Below are positions 16,781 to 24,929 of a DNA stretch of 64,000 nt, one piece after another. Origin of the DNA: Mycolicibacterium monacense. GTDB lineage: Bacteria; Actinomycetota; Actinomycetes; Mycobacteriales; Mycobacteriaceae. Under the pieces are notes generated by a model. That model worked only from the letters and a program-made list of their open reading frames with translations, was not told the origin of the DNA and ran no database searches. The stretch covers positions 4,526,001 to 4,590,000 of the forward strand of contig NZ_AP022617.1 in NCBI RefSeq assembly GCF_010731575.1, read 5' to 3'. Position 1 is the stretch's first letter; each line of letters starts with the position of its first letter. The position numbers and the translations under genes are program-made.

Positions 16781-17386
16781 GTGGACAGCACGATCACGGC
16801 CGTGACCCGTCGAGACAGGGTCGTCGCAGCTGCCTTGCATCTGGCCGCCGACGGTTACGACGCCGTGCACATCCGGACGGTCGCCGAACTGGCCGGTGTC
16901 GCGCCGAGCACCGTCTACCAGCACTTCGCCTCGAAGGACGACCTGCTGGTCGCCTCGTTGCACCGGTGGCTCTCGGCGTGTGAGACCGACGCCCGGGCGC
17001 CGTTGGACAGGATCGCCGAGCCGTATGACCGGCTGCTGTACGTCGCCGACTTCATCACCCAACGACTCTGGGCCGAACCGCTTCTCGCCGATGCCCTCAC
17101 CCGCGCGTACCTGTGCGCGGAGAGTGTCGCGGCGGCCAACGCCGATCGGGTGCGCAACAGCCTGAGTCAGATGCTCACGTCGGCGATGGGCCGCGAACTC
17201 CCGACGGTCCGTCAACGGCACATCGGTGACCTGGTCGCCGACATCTGGGCGTCGTCCATGCTGGCGGTGGCCCAGCACCGCGCCACGGCCGACGGTTCGC
17301 GGGAGCGGCTGGCCAGGACCATCGCGGTGATCGCCCGACACGATGCCGAGGAAGGCCTCCCCAGCGCCGGCCTTCGGGCAGTCTGA
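16781..17386 (+). CDS. TetR-family regulator, KstR-like
   Basis: A 201-residue TetR protein with helix-turn-helix HIRTVAELAGVAPSTVYQHFASKDDL (recognition part STVYQHFAS). The middle region PLLADALTRAYLCAESVAAANADRV resembles the ligand domain of KstR, the cholesterol-catabolism repressor. The KstR box itself (TnnAACnnGTTnnA) is not found nearby, so this is probably a paralogue that senses another CoA or steroid intermediate. GTG 16781 is the only plausible start. It directly precedes the HsaD-like hydrolase (34-bp gap) and is divergent from the MHS carrier. Confidence 0.8.
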   Translation: MDSTITAVTRRDRVVAAALHLAADGYDAVHIRTVAELAGVAPSTVYQHFASKDDLLVASLHRWLSACETDARAPLDRIAEPYDRLLYVADFITQRLWAEPLLADALTRAYLCAESVAAANADRVRNSLSQMLTSAMGRELPTVRQRHIGDLVADIWASSMLAVAQHRATADGSRERLARTIAVIARHDAEEGLPSAGLRAV

Positions 17387-17420
17387 GCGCCGACCCGTCA
17401 CACCAAACGAGGAGCCGTAC

Positions 17421-18278
17421 ATGACCGCGACGTCAGACCAGTTGCCGCTGCAGGAACTGACCACGCCGTCGGGCACCCTGCGGTACTACGACACCGGGGC
17501 CGGGCCGACGGTGCTGTTCCTGCACGGTTCCGGCCCGGGCGTCACGGGATGGCGAAACTTCCGCGGTGTCCTGCCTGCGTTCAGCGCGCACTTCCGTTGT
17601 CTCATCCTCGAATTCCCCGGATTCGGGGTCAGTGACGACGCGGGCGGTCATCCGATGATCGACGCGCAGGGGGCGGTGGCGCCGTTCCTCGACGGCCTCG
17701 GGGTGGACCGCGTGGACATCGTCGGCAACTCGATGGGTGGCGGTGTCGGTGTCAACTTCGCCATCCACCATCCGGACCGGCTTCGGCGACTGGTCACCAT
17801 CGGCGGTATCGGCACCAACGTGTTCAGCCCTGGGCCCAGCGAGGGCATCCGCCTGCTGCAGGAGTTCACCGAGGACCCGACCCGTCAGCGGCTGGTCGAC
17901 TGGCTGCGGTCGATGGTCTACGACGAGGCGCTGGTGACCGAGGAACTGATCGCCGAGCGTTGGGAACTGGCAACCGATCCGGAGACGCTTGCCGCCGCGC
18001 GCCGCATGTACGGTAAGGCGGCCTTCGCCCAGATGATGGCGTTCATGCGCACATCGGACGCCCCGCTGCCGTGGGCGCAGATGCACAAGGTCGCCGCCCC
18101 GACGCTGCTCACCTGGGGCCGCGACGACCGGGTCAGCCCCCTGGACATGGCACTGATCCCGATGCGGACCATCCCCAACGCCGAACTGCACGTGTTCCCG
18201 AACTGCGGGCACTGGGCGATGATCGAGGCCAAGGCGGCGTTCGAGGCAGCGGTGCTGTCTTTCCTGTTGCGGGAATGA
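17421..18278 (+). CDS. HsaD/BphD-like meta-cleavage product hydrolase
   Basis: A 285-residue alpha/beta hydrolase of the C-C bond hydrolase group. The oxyanion region is HGSGPGVTGWRNFRGVLP (from residue 35), the nucleophile S104 lies in GNSMGGG, the acid is D235 or D236 in WGRDDRVSP, and the base is H264 in NCGHWAMIE. In steroid catabolism HsaD splits the ring-A extradiol product (4,9-DSHA). With HsaA- and HsaC-like genes 3 kb downstream, the same chemistry on a related substrate is likely. ATG 17421 has ACGAGGAG upstream. Confidence 0.86.
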   Translation: MTATSDQLPLQELTTPSGTLRYYDTGAGPTVLFLHGSGPGVTGWRNFRGVLPAFSAHFRCLILEFPGFGVSDDAGGHPMIDAQGAVAPFLDGLGVDRVDIVGNSMGGGVGVNFAIHHPDRLRRLVTIGGIGTNVFSPGPSEGIRLLQEFTEDPTRQRLVDWLRSMVYDEALVTEELIAERWELATDPETLAAARRMYGKAAFAQMMAFMRTSDAPLPWAQMHKVAAPTLLTWGRDDRVSPLDMALIPMRTIPNAELHVFPNCGHWAMIEAKAAFEAAVLSFLLRE

Positions 18279-18291
18279 CCCGCTCCGTCCC

Positions 18292-18351
18292 GCGAGCAGA
18301 CAGAGAATCGCCTCATTCGCCCGCCCGCCACGCGATTCTGTGTCTGCTCGC
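18292..18351. terminator. Long hairpin between convergent hydrolase and BVMO genes
   Basis: A 20-nt arm GCGAGCAGACAGAGAATCGC at 18292-18311 pairs with 18332-18351 with one mismatch across a 20-nt loop. It lies in the 90-bp gap between converging genes, so it may end both transcripts. The stem lacks a T-tract. The motif looks like a dispersed intergenic element rather than a one-off terminator. Confidence 0.65.
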
Positions 18352-18368
18352 GGCCGAGACGGCTTGCG

Positions 18369-19991
18369 CTACGGCGCCTTGAGCAGCTCGAAGCCCTTGT
18401 ATCCGGCGTCGGCGACCTCGGCGCAGATGTCGAGGTAGACCCCGAACCCCCCGATGAAGAGCATGAACACCCGCGGTTTACCCGGCACGTTGGCGCCCAG
18501 ATACCACGAGTTCGCCTGCGTGAACAACGTCGCCTCGGCCCGCCGTGAGAGTTCGGCGGCCCAGTCGTCGACAGCCTGCGGGGTGGCTTCGATGGCCGCA
18601 CAGCCGTGGCTGTCGAGGTAGTCGATGCAGTCGGAGATCCAGTTCACGTGCGCCTCGGCGTGCAGCACCATGTTGGCCAGCACCGCCGGCGCGCCGGGAC
18701 CGGACACGATGAACAGGTTGGGGAACCCGTCGACACCGAGCCCGAGGTAGGTCCTCGGACCGTCCCGCCAGTCGTCGGCGAGTGTCTCACCGCCCCGACC
18801 GACGATGTCCATCTTGGCCAGCGCGCCGGTCATCGCGTCGAATCCCGTTGCCAGCACGATGACGTCGACGTCGTAGTGCGCGTCCGAGGTGTTGATCCCA
18901 CCCGGGTCGACCGATTCGATCGGGGTCTTGCGGACGCTGATCAACTCGACGTTGGGCCGGTTGAAGGTCTGGAAGTAGTTGGTGTCTGTGCAGATCCGCT
19001 TCGTACCGATCGGGTGGTCGTTCGGGATCAGCAGGTCGGCGACCTCGGGGTCGTCGATGACCGCCCGGATCTTCTCCTCGTAGAACTTGCGGGCCTCTTC
19101 GTTGGCCCGCGGGTCGATCATCTGGTCGCTGAAGGTCTTCGAGAACAGCACGCCGCCGAGTTCCCACCGCCGCTCGAACGCCGCCCTGCGCTCCTCGGGT
19201 GAGGCCTCCATCGTCAGCTTCGGGTGGGCGATGTGCGGTGAGCCGCCGCCGCTGCGCCACGACAGTCGTCGCCGCTCGTCGTAGGTGGCCTTGACCGTCG
19301 CGATGTCGTCGTCGGTCAACGGCCGATTACCGGCCGGCACACTGTAATTCGGGGTCCGCTGGAAGACGTGGAGCTGCGCGGCCTGTTCGGCGATGATCGG
19401 GATCGACTGGATGCCCGACGACCCGGTGCCGATGACGGCGACCCGCTTGCCGGTGAAGTCGACGTCCTCGTGCGGCCAGTCCGCGGTGTGGTAGATCTCG
19501 CCCGCGAAGGTGTCGAGGCCGGGGAACTGCGGTGTGAGCGCCGCCGAGAGCGGACCGGTCGCCATGATGGCGAACCGGGCGTTCACCACCGTGCCGGTGT
19601 CGGTGGTGACCGTCCAGCGCAGCGTGTCCTCGTCGAGGACCGCGGAGGTGACCTTCGTGTTGAACGTGACACCTGATCTGAGGTCGAGTTTGTCGGCCAC
19701 CCAGTTGATGTAGCGGAGGATCTCCGCCTGGGTGGCGTACTTCTCGCTCCAGTTCCACTCCTGCTGCAGCTCATCGGAGAACGAGTAGCAGTAGTCGACG
19801 CTCTCGACGTCGCACCGGGCTCCGGGGTACCGGTTGAAGTACCAGGTGCCGCCGACATCGGGGGCGGCCTCGAACACCCGGACGGTCAGCCCCTGCGAGC
19901 GCAGCTTGTGCAGTGCGTAGAGCCCCGCGAAACCGGCGCCGACGACCACCGCATCGACGTGGTCGGGTAGCTGATCAGCCGAGGTGTCCAC
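18369..19991 (-). CDS. Type I Baeyer-Villiger monooxygenase, cyclohexanone-type
   Basis: A 540-residue flavoprotein with two Rossmann motifs, GAGFAG (18-23, FAD) and GTGSSG (188-193, NADPH), and between them the BVMO fingerprint F162-A-G-E-I-Y-H168-T-A-D-W172-P. The enzyme inserts oxygen next to a ketone to form an ester or lactone, for instance at a steroid C17 ketone or a side-chain ketone. GTG 19991 is supported by a TACCTT -10-like hexamer 7 nt upstream and a regulon operator 29 nt before that. It is divergent from the KshB-like reductase. Confidence 0.9.
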   Translation of the reverse strand: MDTSADQLPDHVDAVVVGAGFAGLYALHKLRSQGLTVRVFEAAPDVGGTWYFNRYPGARCDVESVDYCYSFSDELQQEWNWSEKYATQAEILRYINWVADKLDLRSGVTFNTKVTSAVLDEDTLRWTVTTDTGTVVNARFAIMATGPLSAALTPQFPGLDTFAGEIYHTADWPHEDVDFTGKRVAVIGTGSSGIQSIPIIAEQAAQLHVFQRTPNYSVPAGNRPLTDDDIATVKATYDERRRLSWRSGGGSPHIAHPKLTMEASPEERRAAFERRWELGGVLFSKTFSDQMIDPRANEEARKFYEEKIRAVIDDPEVADLLIPNDHPIGTKRICTDTNYFQTFNRPNVELISVRKTPIESVDPGGINTSDAHYDVDVIVLATGFDAMTGALAKMDIVGRGGETLADDWRDGPRTYLGLGVDGFPNLFIVSGPGAPAVLANMVLHAEAHVNWISDCIDYLDSHGCAAIEATPQAVDDWAAELSRRAEATLFTQANSWYLGANVPGKPRVFMLFIGGFGVYLDICAEVADAGYKGFELLKAP

Positions 19992-20033
19992 GACGATCAA
20001 GGTAGGCGTGCGCGGCCGGCGTGCGGAGGGGTC

Positions 20034-20052
20034 CGTCCCGGTCAACGGACGC
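20034..20052. promoter_or_regulatory. Steroid-cluster operator, BVMO promoter (weaker copy)
   Basis: CGTCCCGGTCAACGGACGC matches 12 of 18 defined positions of the regulon consensus. It is placed 29 nt before TACCTT (19999-20004 on the minus strand), which is 7 nt before the BVMO GTG. The spacing, more than the sequence, supports it. It also contains the inverted repeat GTCCGT/ACGGAC (20031-20050). Confidence 0.5.
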
Positions 20053-20081
20053 CGCGTTACTGCTGCGCACGGTGCGCCCCC

Positions 20082-21101
20082 ATGATCGCCGACGTGGATT
20101 CCGTACAGCTCATCGTCACCGACGTGATCGAGGAGAGCCACGATGCCCGGTCGTTGGTCTTCGCCGAGGCCGCCGGCCTCGACTACCGGCCCGGTCAGTT
20201 CCTGACGTTGCGGGTGCCGGGGACGGACGGGGGTGCGGTGGCCCGCTGTTATTCGTTGGCCAGCTCCCCGCACACCGACGCCGCACCCAAGGTGACGATC
20301 AAACGCGTCGACGGCGGATACGGGTCGAACTGGTTGTGCGACAACGTGGTCGCGGGTCACGTGATCGAGTCCCTGCCGCCGTCGGGGACGTTCACCCCTG
20401 CCGACCTGGACCGCGATCTGGTGCTGTGGGCCGGCGGCAGCGGCATCACACCGGTCATGTCGATCCTCAAGTCCGCACTCGCGGTGGGCCGCGGACGGGT
20501 CACCCTCGTCTACGCCAACCGCGACGAGCGGTCGGTGATCTTCGCCGCCGAACTGCGTGGGCTGGTCGCCCGCCACCCCGACCGGTTCACGGTCGCGCAC
20601 TGGCTGGAATCCGTGCAGGGCCTGCCCGGACGGGAGCAGCTCGCGGCCCTGGCGCGGCGCTTCGCCGGTGGCGAGGCGTACCTCTGCGGACCCGCCCCGT
20701 TCATGGCCGCGGTGCAGGGCGCGCTGGCCGATGCGGGTGTGGCCCGCGACGCCGTCCACACCGAGGTCTTCCGATCACTGACCGGTGACCCGTTCGCCGA
20801 GGTCGCCCCGGTCGACACCACCACCGAGGACGGCGCCGACCTGCGGGTCGACCTCGACGGCCGGCAGCACGGCCTCAGGTGGCCGCGGCAGTCCACGCTC
20901 GTGGACACGATGATCGCCGCGGGCCTCGACGTGCCGTACTCGTGCCGCGAAGGACAGTGCGGATCGTGTGCCGCCACCCTGCGCAGCGGCCGGGTGGACA
21001 TGCCTGATACCGACATCCTCGAACCCGAGGACATCGAGGCAGGCACGATCCTCGGCTGTCAGGCCACCCCTGCGTCCGACGACGTGCACATCGAGTTCTG
21101 A
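20082..21101 (+). CDS. KshB-like ferredoxin reductase (3-ketosteroid 9-alpha-hydroxylase reductase type)
   Basis: A 339-residue electron-transfer protein with three domains: an FAD-binding barrel with R55-C-Y-S58, an NAD(P)H domain with LWAGGSGITPVMSILK, and a C-terminal plant-type 2Fe-2S domain with C288, C293, C296 and C326. This order is that of KshB/HmpX reductases, which feed electrons to the Rieske oxygenase KshA. A KshA homologue lies at 43842-44978, and this gene directly precedes an HsaA-like oxygenase. It could serve either enzyme. Start ATG 20082. Confidence 0.85.
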   Translation: MIADVDSVQLIVTDVIEESHDARSLVFAEAAGLDYRPGQFLTLRVPGTDGGAVARCYSLASSPHTDAAPKVTIKRVDGGYGSNWLCDNVVAGHVIESLPPSGTFTPADLDRDLVLWAGGSGITPVMSILKSALAVGRGRVTLVYANRDERSVIFAAELRGLVARHPDRFTVAHWLESVQGLPGREQLAALARRFAGGEAYLCGPAPFMAAVQGALADAGVARDAVHTEVFRSLTGDPFAEVAPVDTTTEDGADLRVDLDGRQHGLRWPRQSTLVDTMIAAGLDVPYSCREGQCGSCAATLRSGRVDMPDTDILEPEDIEAGTILGCQATPASDDVHIEF

Positions 21102-21106
21102 CGCGC

Positions 21107-21125
21107 TTTTCCATTCACCGGGATT
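21107..21125. promoter_or_regulatory. Steroid-cluster operator, hsaA-like promoter (weaker copy)
   Basis: TTTTCCATTCACCGGGATT matches 13 of 18 defined consensus positions. TAGACC follows after 26 nt, then a leader with the RBS AGAAAAGGA before ATG 21191. It would link the HsaA/HsaC/KstD-like operon to the regulon. Confidence 0.42.
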
Positions 21126-21190
21126 CGCCCACGAGCGGCAGACGATCGCGGTAGACCATCGAAGACAGCCTCACGAGAAAAGGACGCCTC

Positions 21191-22372
21191 ATGACCGAGC
21201 GGGTTATCGACCGGGTGATGGAACTGGCCGACCAGTTCAGAGAGCAGGCCGTCGAGGCCGAGAGGATCGGCAAGCTCTCGGACACCACGGTCAAGAACAT
21301 GAAGGCGGTCGGCAACATCCGGCTCCTGCAGCCCGAGGAGTACGGCGGTTACGAGGTCCACCCGCGCGAGTTCGCCGAGACCGTGATGGCCACCGCGGCG
21401 CTCGATCCGGCGGCGGGGTGGGTCAACGGTGTGGTGGGCGTGCACCCGTACCAGCTGGCGTACGCCGATCCGAAGGTCGCGCAGGAGGTGTGGGCGACGG
21501 ACGTCGACACCTGGATCGCGTCGCCGTACGCCCCGCAGGGTGTGGCCAAACCCGTCGACGGCGGCTACCTGTTCAACGGGCGCTGGCAGTTCAGCTCGGG
21601 CACCGACGCGTGTGACTGGATCATCCTGGGCGCCATGGTCGGTGACGCCGACGGCCGGCCGGTGATGCCACCGCAGATCCTGCACATGATCCTGCCGCGC
21701 AGCGACTACGAGATCGTCGACGATTCGTGGGACGTCGTCGGACTGCGGGGCACCGGTTCCAAGGACGTCGTCGTGCGCGATGCGTTCGTCCCCGCCTACC
21801 GCACCATGGACGGGCTGAAGGTGATGGACGGCTCCGCCCAGGTCGAGGCGGGGATGACCAAGACGCTCTACAAGATGCCGTGGTCGACGATGTTCCCGCT
21901 CGGCATCAGCTCGGCGACCATCGGCATCTGCGAGGGTGCACTCGCCGCACATCTGGACTACCAACGCGAACGGGTCAACGCCAGCGGCGTCGCCGTCAAG
22001 GACGACCCGTATGTGATGTACGCGATCGGTGAGGCCGCCGCCGACATCCAGGCCTCGCGCCAGGCGCTGCTCGCCAACGTCGACCGGATCTTCGACATGG
22101 TCGACACCGGGACGGAAGTGACCTTCGCCGACCGCGCCGCGGTGCGCCGTGACCAGATCAAGGCGGTATGGCGGGCCGTGACCGCCGTCGATCAGATCTT
22201 CGCCCGCTCGGGCGGTAACGCACTGCGCATGGACAAACCGCTGCAACGGTATTGGCGTGACGCGCACGCCGGGGTGGCGCACGCGATCCACACGCCCGGC
22301 ACCATCTACCACGCCTCCGCGCTGAGCTCACTGGGCGTCGACCCCCAGGGCGCGTTGCGGGCAATGATCTGA
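21191..22372 (+). CDS. HsaA-like flavin-dependent monooxygenase
   Basis: A 393-residue protein of the acyl-CoA-dehydrogenase fold used by two-component phenol hydroxylases. HsaA of M. tuberculosis is about 394 residues and hydroxylates 3-HSA to the catechol 3,4-DHSA using reduced flavin. The order here (oxygenase, then extradiol dioxygenase) copies that pathway. Typical segments are RLLQPEEYGGYEVHPREFAE, GRWQFSSGTDACDWIILGA and WDVVGLRGTGSKDVVV. No HsaB-type flavin reductase is adjacent, so the FMNH2 donor is elsewhere or is the KshB-like protein. Confidence 0.87.
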   Translation: MTERVIDRVMELADQFREQAVEAERIGKLSDTTVKNMKAVGNIRLLQPEEYGGYEVHPREFAETVMATAALDPAAGWVNGVVGVHPYQLAYADPKVAQEVWATDVDTWIASPYAPQGVAKPVDGGYLFNGRWQFSSGTDACDWIILGAMVGDADGRPVMPPQILHMILPRSDYEIVDDSWDVVGLRGTGSKDVVVRDAFVPAYRTMDGLKVMDGSAQVEAGMTKTLYKMPWSTMFPLGISSATIGICEGALAAHLDYQRERVNASGVAVKDDPYVMYAIGEAAADIQASRQALLANVDRIFDMVDTGTEVTFADRAAVRRDQIKAVWRAVTAVDQIFARSGGNALRMDKPLQRYWRDAHAGVAHAIHTPGTIYHASALSSLGVDPQGALRAMI

Positions 22373-22387
22373 GCAGGGAGACGACAG

Positions 22388-23296
22388 ATGACAGTGTTGA
22401 AGAGCCTCGGCTACGTCACCGTGCAGACCGCCGACATCGACCGGTGGCGGCACTTCGCCTTCCAGGTTCTGGGTTTCGCCGAGGGCAGCGGACCCGACGA
22501 CTCGTGTCTCTATCTGCGGATGGACGAGCGGGCCGCCCGCATCATCGTGCGCCCCGGTGACACCGACCGGATCGTCACCGTGGGCTGGGAGGTGCGCGAC
22601 CATGCGGCGCTCGAACAGGTCAAGCGCGACCTGGATGCGGCAGGGACGCCGTTCAAACAGCTCTCGCTCGAAGAGGCCGACGCCCGCAGGGTCGAGGAGG
22701 TCATCGCGTTCGAGGATCCCGCGGGCACCGCACTGGAGGTGTTCCACGGGGCGGTGCTCGACCACAGCCCCGTCGTGACGCCGTTCGGAGCCCGATTCGT
22801 CACCGGCGCACAGGGTCTCGGCCATGTGGTGCTGCCCGCACTGGACGTGAACGGGGTCTTCGAGTTCTACACCGGGGTGCTGGGCTTCCGGTCCCGCGGG
22901 GCGTTCCGCGTTCCCGTACCGCCCGAGTTCGGCCCGGTTCGGGTGCGCTTCCTCGGCATCAACGAACGCCACCACAGCCTGGCGATCTGCCCCGCGTCGA
23001 CCGTGCGTGATCCCGGTCTGGTGCACCTGATGGTGGAGGTGGACAGCCTCGACGCCGTCGGCCAGGCGCTGGACCGGGTGGCCGCCGACGGATACCAGCT
23101 GTCCTCGACACTGGGCCGGCACACCAACGACAAGATGGTGTCGTTCTACGTCCGCGCACCCGGCGACTGGGACATCGAATTCGGCACCGAGGGGATGCGG
23201 GTCGACGAAACCTATTACACCGCTGAGGAGATCACCGCCGACAGCTACTGGGGCCACCAGTGGGTGGGTGACCTCCCCGCGGCGATGCGCCCGTGA
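22388..23296 (+). CDS. HsaC/BphC-like type I extradiol dioxygenase
   Basis: A 302-residue two-domain extradiol dioxygenase. The iron ligands are H146 (GLGHVVL), H213 (LVHLMVE) and E264 (DIEFG). The acid/base residues H195, H245 and Y254 fall where BphC has H195, H241 and Y250. It would cleave the catechol made by the upstream HsaA-like enzyme between C4 and C5 of ring A, giving the HsaD substrate. ATG 22388 lies 15 bp after the hsaA-like stop. It overlaps the next gene by 4 nt. Confidence 0.92.
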   Translation: MTVLKSLGYVTVQTADIDRWRHFAFQVLGFAEGSGPDDSCLYLRMDERAARIIVRPGDTDRIVTVGWEVRDHAALEQVKRDLDAAGTPFKQLSLEEADARRVEEVIAFEDPAGTALEVFHGAVLDHSPVVTPFGARFVTGAQGLGHVVLPALDVNGVFEFYTGVLGFRSRGAFRVPVPPEFGPVRVRFLGINERHHSLAICPASTVRDPGLVHLMVEVDSLDAVGQALDRVAADGYQLSSTLGRHTNDKMVSFYVRAPGDWDIEFGTEGMRVDETYYTAEEITADSYWGHQWVGDLPAAMRP

Positions 23297-24756
23297 CGGC
23301 CGACGACGTCCGGCCCGTCCCCGCCTCGTCGGTCACCTCCTGGGACCACGAGGCCGACGTGGTGATCGCCGGGTACGGCGTCGCCGGTGCCGCCGCGGCG
23401 GTCGAGGCCGCACACGCGGACGCCGACGTGCTGGTGCTCGAACGAACCGGTTCGTGGGGCGGAGCGGCCTCGATGGCCGGCGGGTTCATCTACCTCGGCG
23501 GCGGGACACCGATTCAAAAAGCCTGCGGCTTCGAGGATTCGGTCGACAACATGGCGGCGTTCCTGAACGCGGCCATGGGCCCCGGTGCAGATGACCGCCG
23601 GATCGCCGACTACTGCGAGGGCAGCGTCGCGCACTTCGACTGGCTGGTCGAATGCGGGGTCCCGTTCAAGGCCGAGTTCTTCGGCGAACCGGGCTGGGAG
23701 CCGATGGGCGACCAGGGCCTGATGTACAGCGGCGGGGAGAACTCGTATCCGTTCAACACCATCGCCACGCCGGCCCCTCGCGGACACGTCCCGCAGATGT
23801 CGGACAAGAAGCAGGGTGAGGCGAGCGCCGGCTACATGCTGATGAAACCGCTCGTCGAGACCGCGACCGCGGCCGGCGCCCGCGCGCTGTACGACGTGCG
23901 GGTCCAGCGCCTGGTGGTCGAGGCCGACGGCCGGGTGACCGGCATGTGCGCCCGCCAGTACGGCACCGACGTCACGATCCGCGCGCGCCGCGGGGTGGTG
24001 CTGGCCACCGGCAGCTTCGCCTACAACGACGCGATGGTGGCTCAGTACGCCCCGCGGATCGCGGGACGTCCCGCGGCGTCGATCGAACAGCACGACGGTC
24101 AGGCGATCCGGATGGCCCAGGCGCTCGGCGCCGATCTGGCGCACATGGACGCCACCGAGGTCGCGATCTTCATCGACCCGCAGCAGTTGGTGCGCGGTGT
24201 CCTGGTCAACGAGCGGGGCCAGCGGTTCGTCGCCGAGGACACCTATCCCGGCCGGGTCGGGCAACTCACGCTGTACCACCAGAACAACACCGCGTACCTG
24301 ATCATCGACGGCGACGCGCAGGAGGAGGCGATGGCCTCGCTGTCGCCTCAGCTCATGATGCGGCCGCCGACGTGGGTGTGCGAGACCGTCGCCGAACTCG
24401 AGGCCGAGATCGGACTGGCACCCGGATCGCTGCAGACCACGATTGCCGCCTACAACGACGGCGCGGCGCGCGGGGAAGATCCACTGCTGCACAAGAAACC
24501 GCAGTGGCTGCGTCCGGTCGGGTCCCCGGTCGGGGCGATCGATCTGCGCGAGAGCACCGGGGGATTCACCCTGGGCGGCCTACAGACCTCGCTGGACGGG
24601 GAGGTGCTGCACGTCGACGGGGAGCCGATCCCCGGGCTGTTCGCCGCGGGCCGCTCGACCGCCGGCCTGGCCGCCTGGGGATACGCCAGCGGAATCTCCT
24701 TGGGCGACGGCAGTTTCTACGGCCGCCGGGCAGGACGCGCCGCCGCGAAGGGCTGA
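23293..24756 (+). CDS. FAD-dependent KstD-like dehydrogenase (fumarate-reductase fold)
   Basis: A 487-residue flavoprotein with N-terminal GYGVAGAAAAVEAA, a GGAASMAGGFIYLGGGTP glycine-rich FAD loop and the C-terminal AAGRSTAGLAAWGYASG cofactor clamp. The fold is that of 3-ketosteroid dehydrogenases and urocanate/fumarate reductases. It is shorter than true KstD (about 560) and lacks the KstD SAYDRYYGD segment, so the exact reaction (Delta1-dehydrogenation or an ene reaction) is open. The GTG start overlaps the HsaC-like stop (GTGA). A hairpin terminator follows. Confidence 0.82.
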   Translation: MTADDVRPVPASSVTSWDHEADVVIAGYGVAGAAAAVEAAHADADVLVLERTGSWGGAASMAGGFIYLGGGTPIQKACGFEDSVDNMAAFLNAAMGPGADDRRIADYCEGSVAHFDWLVECGVPFKAEFFGEPGWEPMGDQGLMYSGGENSYPFNTIATPAPRGHVPQMSDKKQGEASAGYMLMKPLVETATAAGARALYDVRVQRLVVEADGRVTGMCARQYGTDVTIRARRGVVLATGSFAYNDAMVAQYAPRIAGRPAASIEQHDGQAIRMAQALGADLAHMDATEVAIFIDPQQLVRGVLVNERGQRFVAEDTYPGRVGQLTLYHQNNTAYLIIDGDAQEEAMASLSPQLMMRPPTWVCETVAELEAEIGLAPGSLQTTIAAYNDGAARGEDPLLHKKPQWLRPVGSPVGAIDLRESTGGFTLGGLQTSLDGEVLHVDGEPIPGLFAAGRSTAGLAAWGYASGISLGDGSFYGRRAGRAAAKG

Positions 24757-24769
24757 TCGCCTCCGGACC

Positions 24770-24799
24770 ATGGCCGTGACCCAGCCGGGTCACGGCCAT
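24770..24799. terminator. Intrinsic-type hairpin after the hsa-like operon
   Basis: ATGGCCGTGACCC (24770-24782) and GGGTCACGGCCAT (24787-24799) form a perfect 13-bp stem with an AGCC loop, 13 bp after the KstD-like stop. There is no T-tract. Confidence 0.72.
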
Positions 24800-24874
24800 A
24801 TCGGCGTGGCCGAATGTGGGCTGAATCCAGTTTCAAGATCCAAGTGACACAGCCCACTCGGTTGTGATACAAAC

Positions 24875-24901
24875 AGGCATATTCCTAATAGGAATATGCC
24901 T
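24875..24901. promoter_or_regulatory. Palindromic operator of the IclR-family regulator
   Basis: Perfect 12-bp arms AGGCATATTCCT and AGGAATATGCCT around AAT, 28 bp upstream of the IclR ATG. This AT-rich element stands out in GC-rich DNA. The size and symmetry suit an IclR dimer or tetramer, and position suggests autoregulation of the whole downstream operon. Confidence 0.8.
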
Positions 24902-24929
24902 GATCTTCACTTCAGCCCCAGGAGGCGCC

